Shown here piece by piece: positions 32,157-39,970 of a stretch of 39,970 nucleotides of DNA. Source of the stretch: Clostridia bacterium (lineage in GTDB: Bacteria; Bacillota; Clostridia; Lachnospirales; Lachnospiraceae); the NCBI GenBank assembly GCA_029101305.1, contig JAQXQS010000163.1, positions 1-39,970 on the forward strand. The letters are read 5' to 3'. A model generated the notes under the pieces. That model was not told where the DNA came from and searched no databases. It saw nothing but the letters and a program-made list of their open reading frames with translations. The position numbers and the translations under genes were made by a program. How positions within the stretch are numbered: position 1 is the first letter of the stretch; every line of letters starts with the position of its first letter.

Positions 32157-33200
32157 ATGTTGAAAAAAAGAATGTTAATTGTTTTGGGGATGGCAGCAGT
32201 ATTAAGTGCAAGCTGTGTAAGTGCAACTGTATGGGCAGAAGAGAATGCAGAGACACAGACAGAATCTGAAACGGAGACTACAGATGAGTCCGTGACTGAA
32301 AATGATTCTACAGAAGAGACCGGAGAAGAGGCAGCAGAAGCGGACGTTGCAGAGGAAGAGAATCCAGAGATCCAGGAGGGCTACACTACAGAATTAGAAG
32401 GTTGTACAAAAGTGGTTTCCTGGTGTAAAAATGGCGATAACAATATTTATGGTCAGTTTTACTACCCTGCAGATTTTGACGAAACGAAAACTTATCCAGT
32501 GGTTATCATGAGCCATGGAATCGGTTCTACTTCCCAGATGGTAGAGCGTGCCAAATGGCCGGAGAAAGCAGCGCAGGACGGATATGTGGTTTATACCTTT
32601 GATTTCTGTGGCGGATCTTTAAATGGAAACAGTGATGTAGACTTTATGGATATGACTGTAATGACTGAAAAAGAAGACTTAAGCGCTGTTATGGACTTTG
32701 TGAAATCAAAAGATTATGTAGACCAGGAGCACCTGTTTCTTCTGGGACAGAGTCAGGGAGGACTGGTCAGTGCATTTACAGCTGCTGACAGAAAAGAGGA
32801 TGTAGCGGCAATGGTGCTGGTTTATCCGGCACTTTGCATTGCTGATAATGCCCGTGAAACCTACGCTTCAGCAGAGGATATCCCGGAAGGTCAGGCGGAA
32901 ATGCCTGTTGGAACAGTTGGATCTGAATATGTGAAAGCTGTGTACGATCTTGATGTATATGGAACAATCAGTGCATACGATGGAGATGTAATGATCATTC
33001 ATGGAATTAACGATATGCTGGTTCCTTACAGTTATTCTGAAAAAGCAATGGAGGAAGCATACACAAGCGAGGGCTCTGTGCTGGTACCAGTCTATGGAAA
33101 ACGTTCTACTCATGGATTTGAGATGAATTTTGAAGAGGGCAGAGATTATGCCGAGACAGTTGGAATGGAATTTCTGGATGCCCATCTTGGAAACGAATAA
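32157..33200 (+). CDS. Secreted single-domain alpha/beta hydrolase (paralogue of the 23326 gene)
   Basis: ggagg (32144-32148) sits 8 bases before ATG 32157. In-frame ATGs at 32034 and 32142 would push the signal peptide inward and are less likely. 347 residues: signal peptide to ~24 (VWAEE), an unusually acidic spacer (~25-72, mostly Glu/Thr/Ser), then the hydrolase domain with Ser199 in LLGQSQGG, Asp in IHGINDMLVP and His in STHGFEM. The acidic spacer could extend the enzyme from the cell wall, though no anchor is visible. It follows two-component pair 3 and carries class B boxes, so regulator 3 is a natural candidate controller. Confidence 0.83.
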   Translation: MLKKRMLIVLGMAAVLSASCVSATVWAEENAETQTESETETTDESVTENDSTEETGEEAAEADVAEEENPEIQEGYTTELEGCTKVVSWCKNGDNNIYGQFYYPADFDETKTYPVVIMSHGIGSTSQMVERAKWPEKAAQDGYVVYTFDFCGGSLNGNSDVDFMDMTVMTEKEDLSAVMDFVKSKDYVDQEHLFLLGQSQGGLVSAFTAADRKEDVAAMVLVYPALCIADNARETYASAEDIPEGQAEMPVGTVGSEYVKAVYDLDVYGTISAYDGDVMIIHGINDMLVPYSYSEKAMEEAYTSEGSVLVPVYGKRSTHGFEMNFEEGRDYAETVGMEFLDAHLGNE

Positions 33201-33243
33201 GTTTGTAAGAGATAATCGGTAAACTATACTGACTTCCAAATAA

Positions 33244-33307
33244 GTCATTTTTGAAATGGAAAAAGGTCATTATTGTTATACATTGAAATACGAGAATGTG
33301 TTATTTT
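33244..33307 (+). promoter_or_regulatory. GH106 gene promoter with class A direct repeats
   Basis: GTCATTTTTG (33244-33253) and GTCATTATTG (33266-33275) match at 9 of 10 positions, 22 bp apart. The second box is identical to the GH3-1 box at 7831-7840. The extended -10 TGT-TATTTT (33299-33307) begins exactly 26 bases after it. A TTATGCAAA class B-like box (33311-33319) lies just downstream. Confidence 0.7.
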
Positions 33308-33362
33308 GAATTATGCAAATTGAGATCCTGTTTGAAAAATATAATGTAAAAAGGGGAAAAAG

Positions 33363-36300
33363 ATGGAAAGAAAAAAGCAAACAGCATGGAAACGAAAACT
33401 AACTGTCACTGTTATTCTGGCGGCAATGGCAACTGCATCCGTGCAGTCTCCGTTGCTGATGGTGTATGCCGGGGACAATAACGGAAACGCAGACGATTTT
33501 GCCGCACAGATAGCGGCAGACTATGCCCAGCCGGAAATGAAATACCGCCCATATGCCCGTTGGTGGCTGGCAGAGGGTTCTCACACAGATGAGACCTTGA
33601 AGGAGTCTGTACAGGAGCTTTATGATGACGGATATGGCGGAATCGAATTTGTAACTCTGGATGAGTCCCAGTATTTGGACAATGAAACCTATGCCTGGGG
33701 TTCACCGGAGTGGATTCATGACACGAAGGTTATCATTGAAGAATGCAACCGTCTGGGAATGAGTGTCAGCATGACAAGTGGAACCCACTGGTCCACCGCA
33801 AACCTGGTTTCTATTACACCGGATGAAGAGGCTGCTTCCCAGGAATTGGGATATACAGTGCTGAGCGTGACCGGAAGTGCAGATGAAAGAGGTACAAATG
33901 ATAGTGAAAGTTCAGGAGGGAAAACAACCTACGACGGCTATCTCCCATACTGTAAACTTCCTGCAAACGTTACCAAACAGACCTTGGTGAAGGTAATCGC
34001 AGCCAAAGTCACAGAACGTGGCAGCGCCCCGGAAGAAAAGAACGTAGTTCCATCCCAAATTGATATATCCTCACTGAAGGATGTAACGGATATGGCTTCT
34101 GACGACAATGGAGATGGAATCTACGGAATCCATTTCACAGCAGAGGACGAGGGGGATTACGATCTGTTTGCTTTTTACCAGTATGGTACAGGCGAGTCTT
34201 ACAAACCAGCTATTTCCCCGAGTTACACCATCAACTATCTGGATCAGGAAGGCGCCAATGCCTTAATCGATTACTGGAATTCCAATGTGCTTACTGATGA
34301 TGTGCAGGAATTGATCAATGGAATTGATGAATGTGATATGTATATGGATTCCCTTGAGCTTTCCACTCATGGAACCAACACTACCGGCCAATTGTGGTGT
34401 AAGGACATGGAAGAACAGTTTGAAAAAAGACAGGGATACAGTATGGAAGAAATGTTGCCGCTTCTCGTTCTTACAAGTGGAAGAAGTGGCTGCTTCGGAG
34501 AGCCTCTTGCCTACCGTTATGAACCGGATAAGGAAGAGGATGTCCAGTATGTGGAAAATCTGAGAAGGGATTTTTGCCAGACACAGACGGAGCTTTATAC
34601 GGAGAACTGCCTGAATGTATTAAGTGACTGGCTTCACTCTAAGAATATGAAGCTCCGTGCAGAAAATTCCTATGGTATGCGTTTTGAAATTTCAGAACCG
34701 GCAGCCGCACTGGATTATATTGAGACCGAGTCCATGGAGTTTGCCAATGAGCTGGACAGCCACAGAGGGATGGCAGGAGCAGCCCATTTGCTGAACAAGC
34801 GTATGTCCAGCGAGACTGGTGCCTGGGTTTCTAAAAACTATGTATATAACAATGAATACTACCGTCAGATCTTTTACATGCAGTATGCAGCTGGCATACA
34901 GAAAACAGTCACACATGGTTATTCTTCCGAATATGGTCCGGAAGACAGGGTGAAATGGCCTGGCTACGAGGGAATGAGTGATGAGTGGTCTGACCGTTTC
35001 AATAAGCGCCAGCCGGCATCCCAGGACTATCCGGAGCTGAATGCCCACCTTTCCAGAATCCAGAAAGCTCTTGAGCAGGGCGTTCCGCAGATGGATCTTG
35101 CAATCCTTAGAACAGATTATGCATACAATAATCAGCTTACTCCAGGCGGTTTGATGGCATTTGTGCAGAATGGCGTTTATTCTAATAAGGCGCATAATCA
35201 GGACGCCTATTACTGGCGTGATATGGAGCTTCAGAATGCAGGATATACCTACGATTACTTTTCTCCATATCTGCTCACAAATGAGAATGTGACCAGCGCG
35301 GATGGACTTCTGAATCCGGATGGAGCCGCTTATCAGGCGGTAATTCTTATGGAGGACGAGCTTCCTTATGAGGCTGCCGAAAAGCTGCTTCAGTGGGCAA
35401 AGGATGGTCTGCCTGTAGTATTTGTGAACAATGCATCTGAGATTGTGGCAAATAATGATGTGACAAAGGATAATACAGTAGCGGGCGGTACAACCGGTTC
35501 CAATGATGGAAATGAAGAGGCACTGGCAGAAATTGTAAAAGAGATGAAAACACTTTCCAATGTGAAGACAGTGGAGGCTGAGAGTGATGCCTATGAGGCT
35601 CTGCAGGAACTTGGCGTGTATCCAAGAGTGCAGTACAAAGAAGCCAATACGAAACTTCTTCCAGTTATGAGAAGCGCGGAGGATGTGGATTATCTGTATC
35701 TTTATCATTACATGTATGAGGATGAGGAGAATTACGAAGGGGATGTTTCCCTGGAGGGAAATTATGAACCTTACGTGCTGGATACATGGAGTGGAGATGT
35801 AGATAATGTTCAGAATGTAAGCTATGAAAGCGGCAGAACTGTGATTCATGTGGATCTGGCACCGGGGGAGACAATGGTGCTTGCGCTGAAGCATGGTGAG
35901 GGAGAATTGGATAATGTGGTTGAGGATACAGAGAAGGCAGAAGAAATTGCCGAAAATACAGAAGAAAATGTAACTGAAGATATCACAATGTCTGAACAAA
36001 CAGAGGAAAATGGTGAACAGAATATGCCACAGGATGGAGTGGAAAAAGACCTTAGTCTTACCGACTGGACATTAGTTGTAGATTCCTACGAACCAGGTGA
36101 GAAAATCATCCGTGCCGAGGAAAATGAAGATACTGGAGTTACCACAACGGAAGCAACTTATACCACCAATCGTGTGGAAATTGACGCAGGAATCTTAAGT
36201 GAACTGATTTCCTGGAAGGATATAGATAAGATTGGTGAAAAGGTTTCCGGAACAGGAACTTATACTACCACATTCACCCTTCCGGAAAACTGGTCAGACA

Positions 36301-36572
36301 CAGGAAAAATCCAGTTCCAGGCAGACAGCTTCCAGGGCGGAACTGCTGCTGTATGGATCAATGACACCAAAGTTCCAGTGAATATGGACAGACGTACCGC
36401 TGATCTTACCCCATATGTACAGCCAGGTGAAAATACGATCACAGTCAGAGTGACCAGTTCCCTGCGTAATGTGATGATCGTTCAGGGATACGAGGCCGGA
36501 TGGGTCTTTGGTGCACCAGAGCCTGATGATTATGGAATGACTGGGGAAACGAAGCTTTTATATACAGAGTAG
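33363..36572 (+). CDS. Secreted GH106-like alpha-L-rhamnosidase
   Basis: 1069 residues, with aaaaaggggaaaaag before ATG 33363. A signal peptide ends near VYAGD. The N-terminal barrel opens with RPYARWWLAEG, a Trp-Trp signature followed by a YDDGYGGIEFVTLDE segment, characteristic of the GH106 family (calcium-dependent alpha-L-rhamnosidases). The catalytic residues of this family were not assigned with certainty here. After ~845 there is an acidic, Glu-rich linker (~850-895), then a jelly-roll domain (~955-1065, TYTTTFTLPEN and AAVWINDTKVP) like those that pack against rhamnosidase barrels. With the GH78 enzyme it gives the locus two unrelated rhamnosidase families. It has its own class A promoter and ends at a bidirectional terminator. 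Confidence 0.8.
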   Translation: MERKKQTAWKRKLTVTVILAAMATASVQSPLLMVYAGDNNGNADDFAAQIAADYAQPEMKYRPYARWWLAEGSHTDETLKESVQELYDDGYGGIEFVTLDESQYLDNETYAWGSPEWIHDTKVIIEECNRLGMSVSMTSGTHWSTANLVSITPDEEAASQELGYTVLSVTGSADERGTNDSESSGGKTTYDGYLPYCKLPANVTKQTLVKVIAAKVTERGSAPEEKNVVPSQIDISSLKDVTDMASDDNGDGIYGIHFTAEDEGDYDLFAFYQYGTGESYKPAISPSYTINYLDQEGANALIDYWNSNVLTDDVQELINGIDECDMYMDSLELSTHGTNTTGQLWCKDMEEQFEKRQGYSMEEMLPLLVLTSGRSGCFGEPLAYRYEPDKEEDVQYVENLRRDFCQTQTELYTENCLNVLSDWLHSKNMKLRAENSYGMRFEISEPAAALDYIETESMEFANELDSHRGMAGAAHLLNKRMSSETGAWVSKNYVYNNEYYRQIFYMQYAAGIQKTVTHGYSSEYGPEDRVKWPGYEGMSDEWSDRFNKRQPASQDYPELNAHLSRIQKALEQGVPQMDLAILRTDYAYNNQLTPGGLMAFVQNGVYSNKAHNQDAYYWRDMELQNAGYTYDYFSPYLLTNENVTSADGLLNPDGAAYQAVILMEDELPYEAAEKLLQWAKDGLPVVFVNNASEIVANNDVTKDNTVAGGTTGSNDGNEEALAEIVKEMKTLSNVKTVEAESDAYEALQELGVYPRVQYKEANTKLLPVMRSAEDVDYLYLYHYMYEDEENYEGDVSLEGNYEPYVLDTWSGDVDNVQNVSYESGRTVIHVDLAPGETMVLALKHGEGELDNVVEDTEKAEEIAENTEENVTEDITMSEQTEENGEQNMPQDGVEKDLSLTDWTLVVDSYEPGEKIIRAEENEDTGVTTTEATYTTNRVEIDAGILSELISWKDIDKIGEKVSGTGTYTTTFTLPENWSDTGKIQFQADSFQGGTAAVWINDTKVPVNMDRRTADLTPYVQPGENTITVRVTSSLRNVMIVQGYEAGWVFGAPEPDDYGMTGETKLLYTE

Positions 36573-36581
36573 AAGTATAAA

Positions 36582-36622
36582 CAAAGGCCTTGCAGGAAAT
36601 TGAAACTCCTGCAAGGCCTTTG
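36582..36622. terminator. Bidirectional terminator between convergent genes
   Basis: caaaggccttgcagg and cctgcaaggcctttg are perfectly complementary 15-bp arms. It separates the GH106 gene from the convergent DUF2798 gene. T tracts are short on both sides. Confidence 0.8.
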
Positions 36623-36626
36623 AAAT

Positions 36627-37085
36627 TTATTTCTCTGGAAACATCTTTCTGAAAATGAAACGGATAAACGGTCCGCAGTAGATGAGCTGCCAGAAGAAAG
36701 CAACTGGGAAGTTCATGAAGGTTGTCTGAAGCCATACAGCAACGAACTGGGAACCTGCATTTTTAAATAAAAGTGTAGCAATCAGGCTCATGATCGGGCA
36801 CATGATGCAGCAGATCATAATGGAAATCGCAAGTATGATAACAATCGGTCTGTCCTGTGGTGTAACCATACGGAATGCAAGCTTGTGAGCAAGGTTATCT
36901 ACAAAGAAGAATTCCAGGATAAATGCAACCGGCCACATGATTCTCATTTCTCCGAAGGCCATTAAGAATACCTGGTTGCTCATTCCACCGATATTCAGGG
37001 AAATGTTGTAGCAGATCATGGCATAGACCATCAGGAAAGCCATCATCAGGGTAAAAATAACGTTTTGAAATTTTGTCTTTGGCAT
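36627..37085 (-). CDS. DUF2798-family membrane protein
   Basis: 152 residues with an aaggag site upstream of the ATG on the minus strand. Four hydrophobic helices are visible (about 8-28, 45-65, 80-103 and 115-138). The start MPKTKFQNVIFTLMMAF and the second half with MNFPVAFFWQL match the DUF2798 pattern, which is a duplicated two-helix unit. The function of the family is unknown. It is a separate transcription unit with a strong palindromic operator in its leader and no evident link to glycan use. Confidence 0.8.
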   Translation of the reverse strand: MPKTKFQNVIFTLMMAFLMVYAMICYNISLNIGGMSNQVFLMAFGEMRIMWPVAFILEFFFVDNLAHKLAFRMVTPQDRPIVIILAISIMICCIMCPIMSLIATLLFKNAGSQFVAVWLQTTFMNFPVAFFWQLIYCGPFIRFIFRKMFPEK

Positions 37086-37123
37086 AAAATTGTTCTCCTT
37101 TTTCTAAAAATGGGTACAAAAAA

Positions 37124-37162
37124 GACACATGTGTTGTTCGTTATCAAGCGTACACTTGTGTC
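37124..37162 (-). promoter_or_regulatory. Palindromic operator pair upstream of the DUF2798 gene
   Basis: gacacatgtgt (37124-37134) and acacttgtgtc (37152-37162) are inverted arms matching at 10 of 11 positions. Each arm is itself close to palindromic (acacatgtgt), so two dimer sites centred ~28 bp apart are possible, in the style of TetR- or MarR-type operators. A TGG-TATAAA -10-like sequence is found just upstream on the minus strand. Confidence 0.5.
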
Positions 37163-37298
37163 GTTTCCAATTTTATACCAGTTCTGTTTTGTTATTTAAT
37201 TGTTTACCGAGTGACTATTATATCAGAAAATGTAGAAATTGCAATTAAAAAATATGTCCTTATAATGGGAAAATTTTGGTTGACTTTTCCAAAAAAGT

Positions 37299-37350
37299 AA
37301 AAAGGTGCAACAATGAACTTTGAAAACTAAGTTCTGTTGTTGCTCCTTTT
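37299..37350 (-). terminator. Terminator of the solute-binding protein operon
   Basis: A long imperfect stem: aaaaggtgcaacaatgaactt with aagttctgttgttgctcctttt. On the minus strand it ends in a T-rich tail. The region 37163-37298 shows no gene. Confidence 0.78.
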
Positions 37351-37395
37351 CTTTCTTTCGTCAAAAGAATAACTAAATGAAATGACAGAAAGCAA

Positions 37396-39009
37396 TTATT
37401 CATGGGAATCCAGCCATAAATCCAGCTGCCGCTGATTTTCCTGGATGATCTGTCCGATTCCGGCGTCACTTAAGAGCACGTTCATATTTTTTACAGCTCC
37501 CTTCACATCTGCAATCATACCGCATTCCAGTGGTGGCAGATATTCAGAAAGAACCCGCATTACAGCAGTGTATTCGGAAGCAACAGGTGTAACATCAAAG
37601 GTGTAGCCCAGAAGAGGACTGACTGTCATCTGGCTTTGGAAGTCCTTTAACTCCTGGTAAAAATCTTCCGTAACAGGCTGCCACTGATAGATATCCATGA
37701 AGTCTCCGAAAACGGAAAAATAACGGCTATACCCAATATTGTTAGCGGATACTTGCTCCGGGTAAGTGATGATGTGGTCACTGATCTTCTGATATTCCTG
37801 TCCCTCAATTCCATTCATGAGAAGATTGGAGATCTCAGAATTGGAATACATCAGATTGAGAAATTCCATTGCCTTTTCCGGATTTTTCGAGGTGGAGCTG
37901 ATTCCCCAGCCATCCTCCTGAACCTGACTGGTGCGAAGAGGTGTCTGACTGGTGGTGGCAAACATATCTACGGAAAAAGAATAATTTTTTTCCTGCAGGG
38001 CTTCTTCTACTGGATTTACGGTAAGCCAGGTCATAAAGATTTCCTGATTCTGGAAAAGCTGGTTTACCAGCAGACCAGAAGTCAGGGAGTCATCCGGGAT
38101 CCATCCGTTTTCTTTCCAGCGTCTTAGCATCTGGCAATATTCCAGGTATTCTTCTGTCTCAAATACATTTTTTATATCCGTTCCGGAATCACCGGAAACC
38201 GATACCCCGTTTGCATACATATTACTGCCTACTGGTACAATTGCAGGGAAAAAGGTTCCGAGGAGAACCGGATTATTGCTTCCGTCTCCTTGGGAAAGCA
38301 GATACTTTCCGTGAGTGTGCAGCGTGCTGGCAATGGATTCAATTTCTGCAATGGACATAGTTTCGGAAAGGTTTAAGCCGTATTTGTCTGCCATGTTCTG
38401 ATTGTAGAGAAAGCCTGAATTTCCACCGCAATAAAGGTTCGCGGGGATGGCGTACGTCTGGTTATTGATTAAATTTGCTTCAAGAAGCTTGTCTGCCTTA
38501 TCAAGAAGATCAGTTCCATATTGGTTCAGAAGGTCATCAAGGGGAAGAAGTGCTCCATCTGCAACAAGCTCAGAGAGTGAGATGGTACGTCCGGTATTGA
38601 TGATATCAAGCTGGTCGTTCTGGGCAGACATCAGGCTGATTCTGGTTGCATGGTCTGCAATTGGGATATTTTCAATCTTTACGGTGCAATTGATCGCTGG
38701 AAGGGTGATCGCGCTGACGGCATCTTCCACAGCCTGAAGGTCGGGCATAGGGACATCCCCCAGGGTGAGATGTTCAATGACAATCTCACAAGAGTGAGAG
38801 TCCGTGGTGCTGGCAGTGGAAGAATTATGCAGCACAGCAGCGGAGCAGCCACACATAGGCAGAAAAGCGAGTAAAGTCAATTGTGTTATAGAAATCCTAC
38901 CGAAAATCTTTCTTGAAAATTGATTCTGTATAAATTGTTTGAATGAAAATTGTTTTCGCTCAAAATGAGCTATCTGTAATGTTTTTTTCTGTCTATATTT
39001 ATTTTCCAT
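37396..39009 (-). CDS. Extracellular solute-binding lipoprotein (family 1-like)
   Basis: 537 residues. The start at 39009 overlaps the end of the upstream regulator gene by 11 bases with a cagga site, indicating coupling. The first ~40 residues are basic and aromatic, an unusually long n-region before the hydrophobic core ITQLTLLAFL and a Cys-Gly-Cys (C53/C55) lipid-attachment region whose -1 to -3 residues are not textbook. The mature part is a type I sugar-binding fold (LDIINTGRTISLSELV, DGWGISSTSKNPEKAMEFLN). The C-terminus, AGIGQIIQENQRQLDLWL, is typical of ABC oligosaccharide-binding proteins. No permease genes follow in this window, so the partner transporter is elsewhere or the protein is a sensory component for the adjacent kinase. 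Confidence 0.85.
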   Translation of the reverse strand: MENKYRQKKTLQIAHFERKQFSFKQFIQNQFSRKIFGRISITQLTLLAFLPMCGCSAAVLHNSSTASTTDSHSCEIVIEHLTLGDVPMPDLQAVEDAVSAITLPAINCTVKIENIPIADHATRISLMSAQNDQLDIINTGRTISLSELVADGALLPLDDLLNQYGTDLLDKADKLLEANLINNQTYAIPANLYCGGNSGFLYNQNMADKYGLNLSETMSIAEIESIASTLHTHGKYLLSQGDGSNNPVLLGTFFPAIVPVGSNMYANGVSVSGDSGTDIKNVFETEEYLEYCQMLRRWKENGWIPDDSLTSGLLVNQLFQNQEIFMTWLTVNPVEEALQEKNYSFSVDMFATTSQTPLRTSQVQEDGWGISSTSKNPEKAMEFLNLMYSNSEISNLLMNGIEGQEYQKISDHIITYPEQVSANNIGYSRYFSVFGDFMDIYQWQPVTEDFYQELKDFQSQMTVSPLLGYTFDVTPVASEYTAVMRVLSEYLPPLECGMIADVKGAVKNMNVLLSDAGIGQIIQENQRQLDLWLDSHE

Positions 39010-39763
39010 ATTGTTTCCTGTATTGTCCCGGACTCATGCCGGTGCTTCGTTTAAACACTTTCATGAAATAGGTGTAATTATAATAACCAAGCTGGACGCC
39101 AATGTTTTCAATGGAATTATCTGTGGAAAGCAGCAGTTCTTTTGCCTTAAGAATCCGTTGCTCGGTTACATATTCCAGTATGGACATATCTGTCTCTTTT
39201 TTGAAAAGACGCATCATATACTGGGGATTCAGGGAAACGCTGTCTGCAAGTTCGGAAACGGTAAAGGGCTCCGTCAGATTTTGCTGAATATAAGGGAGCA
39301 CCTTCTGACGGATGATATCCCGGCCAGATTCCGGTTCCTTCGGGGGATTCTTTGAGGCTGTCCTGGTGCGGACATTTAGAGTTTCTACAGCTTTTTTCAG
39401 GCTGGTTTCCAGATCCTCTTCATCTACAGGCTTCAGCAGGTAATCCTGGCAGCCAAGCTGCATGGCTTTGCGGAGAAAACTGTATTCCGGGTGGCAGGTA
39501 AGCATGATGCAGACCATGGGATCTTTGCTGAATCTTGCATATTCCATGGCCCATTCCACCAGATCCAGACCGTTTTCACCTGGCATTTCGATATCACAGA
39601 TAAGAATGTTTACGGGATTTTTTTTCAGAAATTCCTTGGCCTGGCGGACGGAATAGACGCCATTTACCTGGGAAATGCCGCAGTCCTGCCAGGCAATGTC
39701 TTCTATAAGTACTTCAACAGAAAATTCCTCATCGTCAAGAATGAGAGCTGAGTATGTATACAT
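38999..39763 (-). CDS. YesN-type response regulator with AraC DNA-binding domain
   Basis: 254 residues with an aaggaggt site before the ATG. The receiver domain (~1-125) has DDE near the N-terminus, phospho-acceptor Asp in LICDIEMPG, MLTCH and LLKPV. A linker (~130-145) leads to two helix-turn-helix motifs of an AraC domain (~150-252; TVSELADSVSLNPQYMMRLF and IENIGVQLGYYNYTYFMKVF). The downstream gene is a solute-binding protein and the upstream partial gene is a kinase tail, the usual YesM/YesN arrangement that controls carbohydrate uptake in Firmicutes. It is distinct from the three LytTR systems. Confidence 0.93.
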   Translation of the reverse strand: MYTYSALILDDEEFSVEVLIEDIAWQDCGISQVNGVYSVRQAKEFLKKNPVNILICDIEMPGENGLDLVEWAMEYARFSKDPMVCIMLTCHPEYSFLRKAMQLGCQDYLLKPVDEEDLETSLKKAVETLNVRTRTASKNPPKEPESGRDIIRQKVLPYIQQNLTEPFTVSELADSVSLNPQYMMRLFKKETDMSILEYVTEQRILKAKELLLSTDNSIENIGVQLGYYNYTYFMKVFKRSTGMSPGQYRKQYGK

Positions 39764-39888
39764 GACAGACCTCCTTGTATACTAAAGTAAGAGAAATTGG
39801 TAACAGCCTGCTGCGCTGTCCTCAATCGGACAAAATCTTCCACAAATTGTGACGCACATCTTGCAGAAAGTCTTTTGGGCGGCATGCT

Positions 39889-39970
39889 CTAGGAAAGCTC
39901 GGCCTGGTTCAGATGAATCGTAATCTCCACAACAGCGCCATGGGGTGTCCCATTATAGCATCGGATGTTG
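39889..39970 (-). CDS. C-terminal end of a sensor histidine kinase (partial, YesM-like)
   Basis: Reading the minus strand from the right edge gives 26 residues, starting NIRCYNGTPHGAVVEITIHL and ending at a TAG at 39889-39891. The G-x-x-V-x-I-x-I-x-L pattern is typical of the last strand of HATPase domains. The position directly upstream of a YesN-type regulator supports a YesM-like kinase. The 125-base gap to the regulator holds only its ribosome binding site. Confidence 0.6.
   Translation of the reverse strand, partial: NIRCYNGTPHGAVVEITIHLNQAELS

Noticed and set aside
33340-33345. TATAAT as the -10 of the GH106 gene
   Set aside because: It would leave a leader of about 10 bases overlapping the ribosome binding site. 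The upstream extended -10 at 33299-33307 fits the shared geometry better.
34692-35999. 435-residue minus-strand ORF inside the GH106 gene
   Set aside because: It is antisense to a conserved secreted enzyme, and no start signal or domain is visible.

Overview
The window looks like a chromosomal carbohydrate-utilisation locus from a gut Firmicute, most likely Lachnospiraceae (Blautia/Roseburia-like). The reasons are AGGAGG-type ribosome binding sites, moderate GC, many secreted or membrane-tethered glycoside hydrolases, AgrA/AgrC-type LytTR/GHKL two-component pairs, a YesN-type regulator next to a solute-binding lipoprotein, and a Rpn-family nuclease gene. The genus is an inference. No rRNA, tRNA, CRISPR or phage genes were seen.

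Layout. 1-3763: a GH5 glucanase-like gene cut by the left edge, then a cytoplasmic GH2 gene. 4077-6147: two-component pair 1 (LytTR regulator, GHKL kinase). 6457-7746: secreted SGNH esterase. 8107-12872: a circularly permuted, membrane-anchored GH3, a four-helix membrane protein, and a secreted protein made of three nearly identical 95-residue repeats. 13009-15156: pair 2. 15240-18125: a second permuted GH3. 18372-19988: a secreted DUF1593/Sde182-like protein. 20230-21237: a Rpn-family nuclease gene lying between two copies of the same terminator. 21530-24303: a tandem-fused and a single secreted alpha/beta hydrolase. 24641-28228: a GH78 rhamnosidase. 28534-29523: a RelA/SpoT-type synthetase. 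29894-31956: pair 3, bracketed by a ~70 bp inverted repeat. 32157-33200: a third alpha/beta hydrolase gene. 33363-36572: a GH106-like protein. Minus strand 36627-39970: a DUF2798 membrane protein, a solute-binding lipoprotein, a YesN-type regulator and the tail of its kinase.

How it may work together. Two rhamnosidase families, membrane-tethered beta-glucosidase-like GH3s, several esterases, a GH2 and a GH5 suggest surface breakdown of an acylated, rhamnose-containing plant glycan or glycoside. The substrate is an inference.

The strongest new observation is regulatory. Several promoters carry two direct repeats spaced 21-22 bp, the arrangement typical of LytTR (AgrA/ComE) operators, at a fixed distance from an extended -10. 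The GH3-1, DUF1593 and GH106 promoters share GTCAT-N-ATTG-like sites with exactly 26 bases between the second repeat and the -10. The two alpha/beta-hydrolase promoters share TTAYGCWRW-like sites with an identical 37-base register to TAAATT. This suggests that three LytTR systems, with no agrB or agrD in view, partition the locus into sub-regulons.
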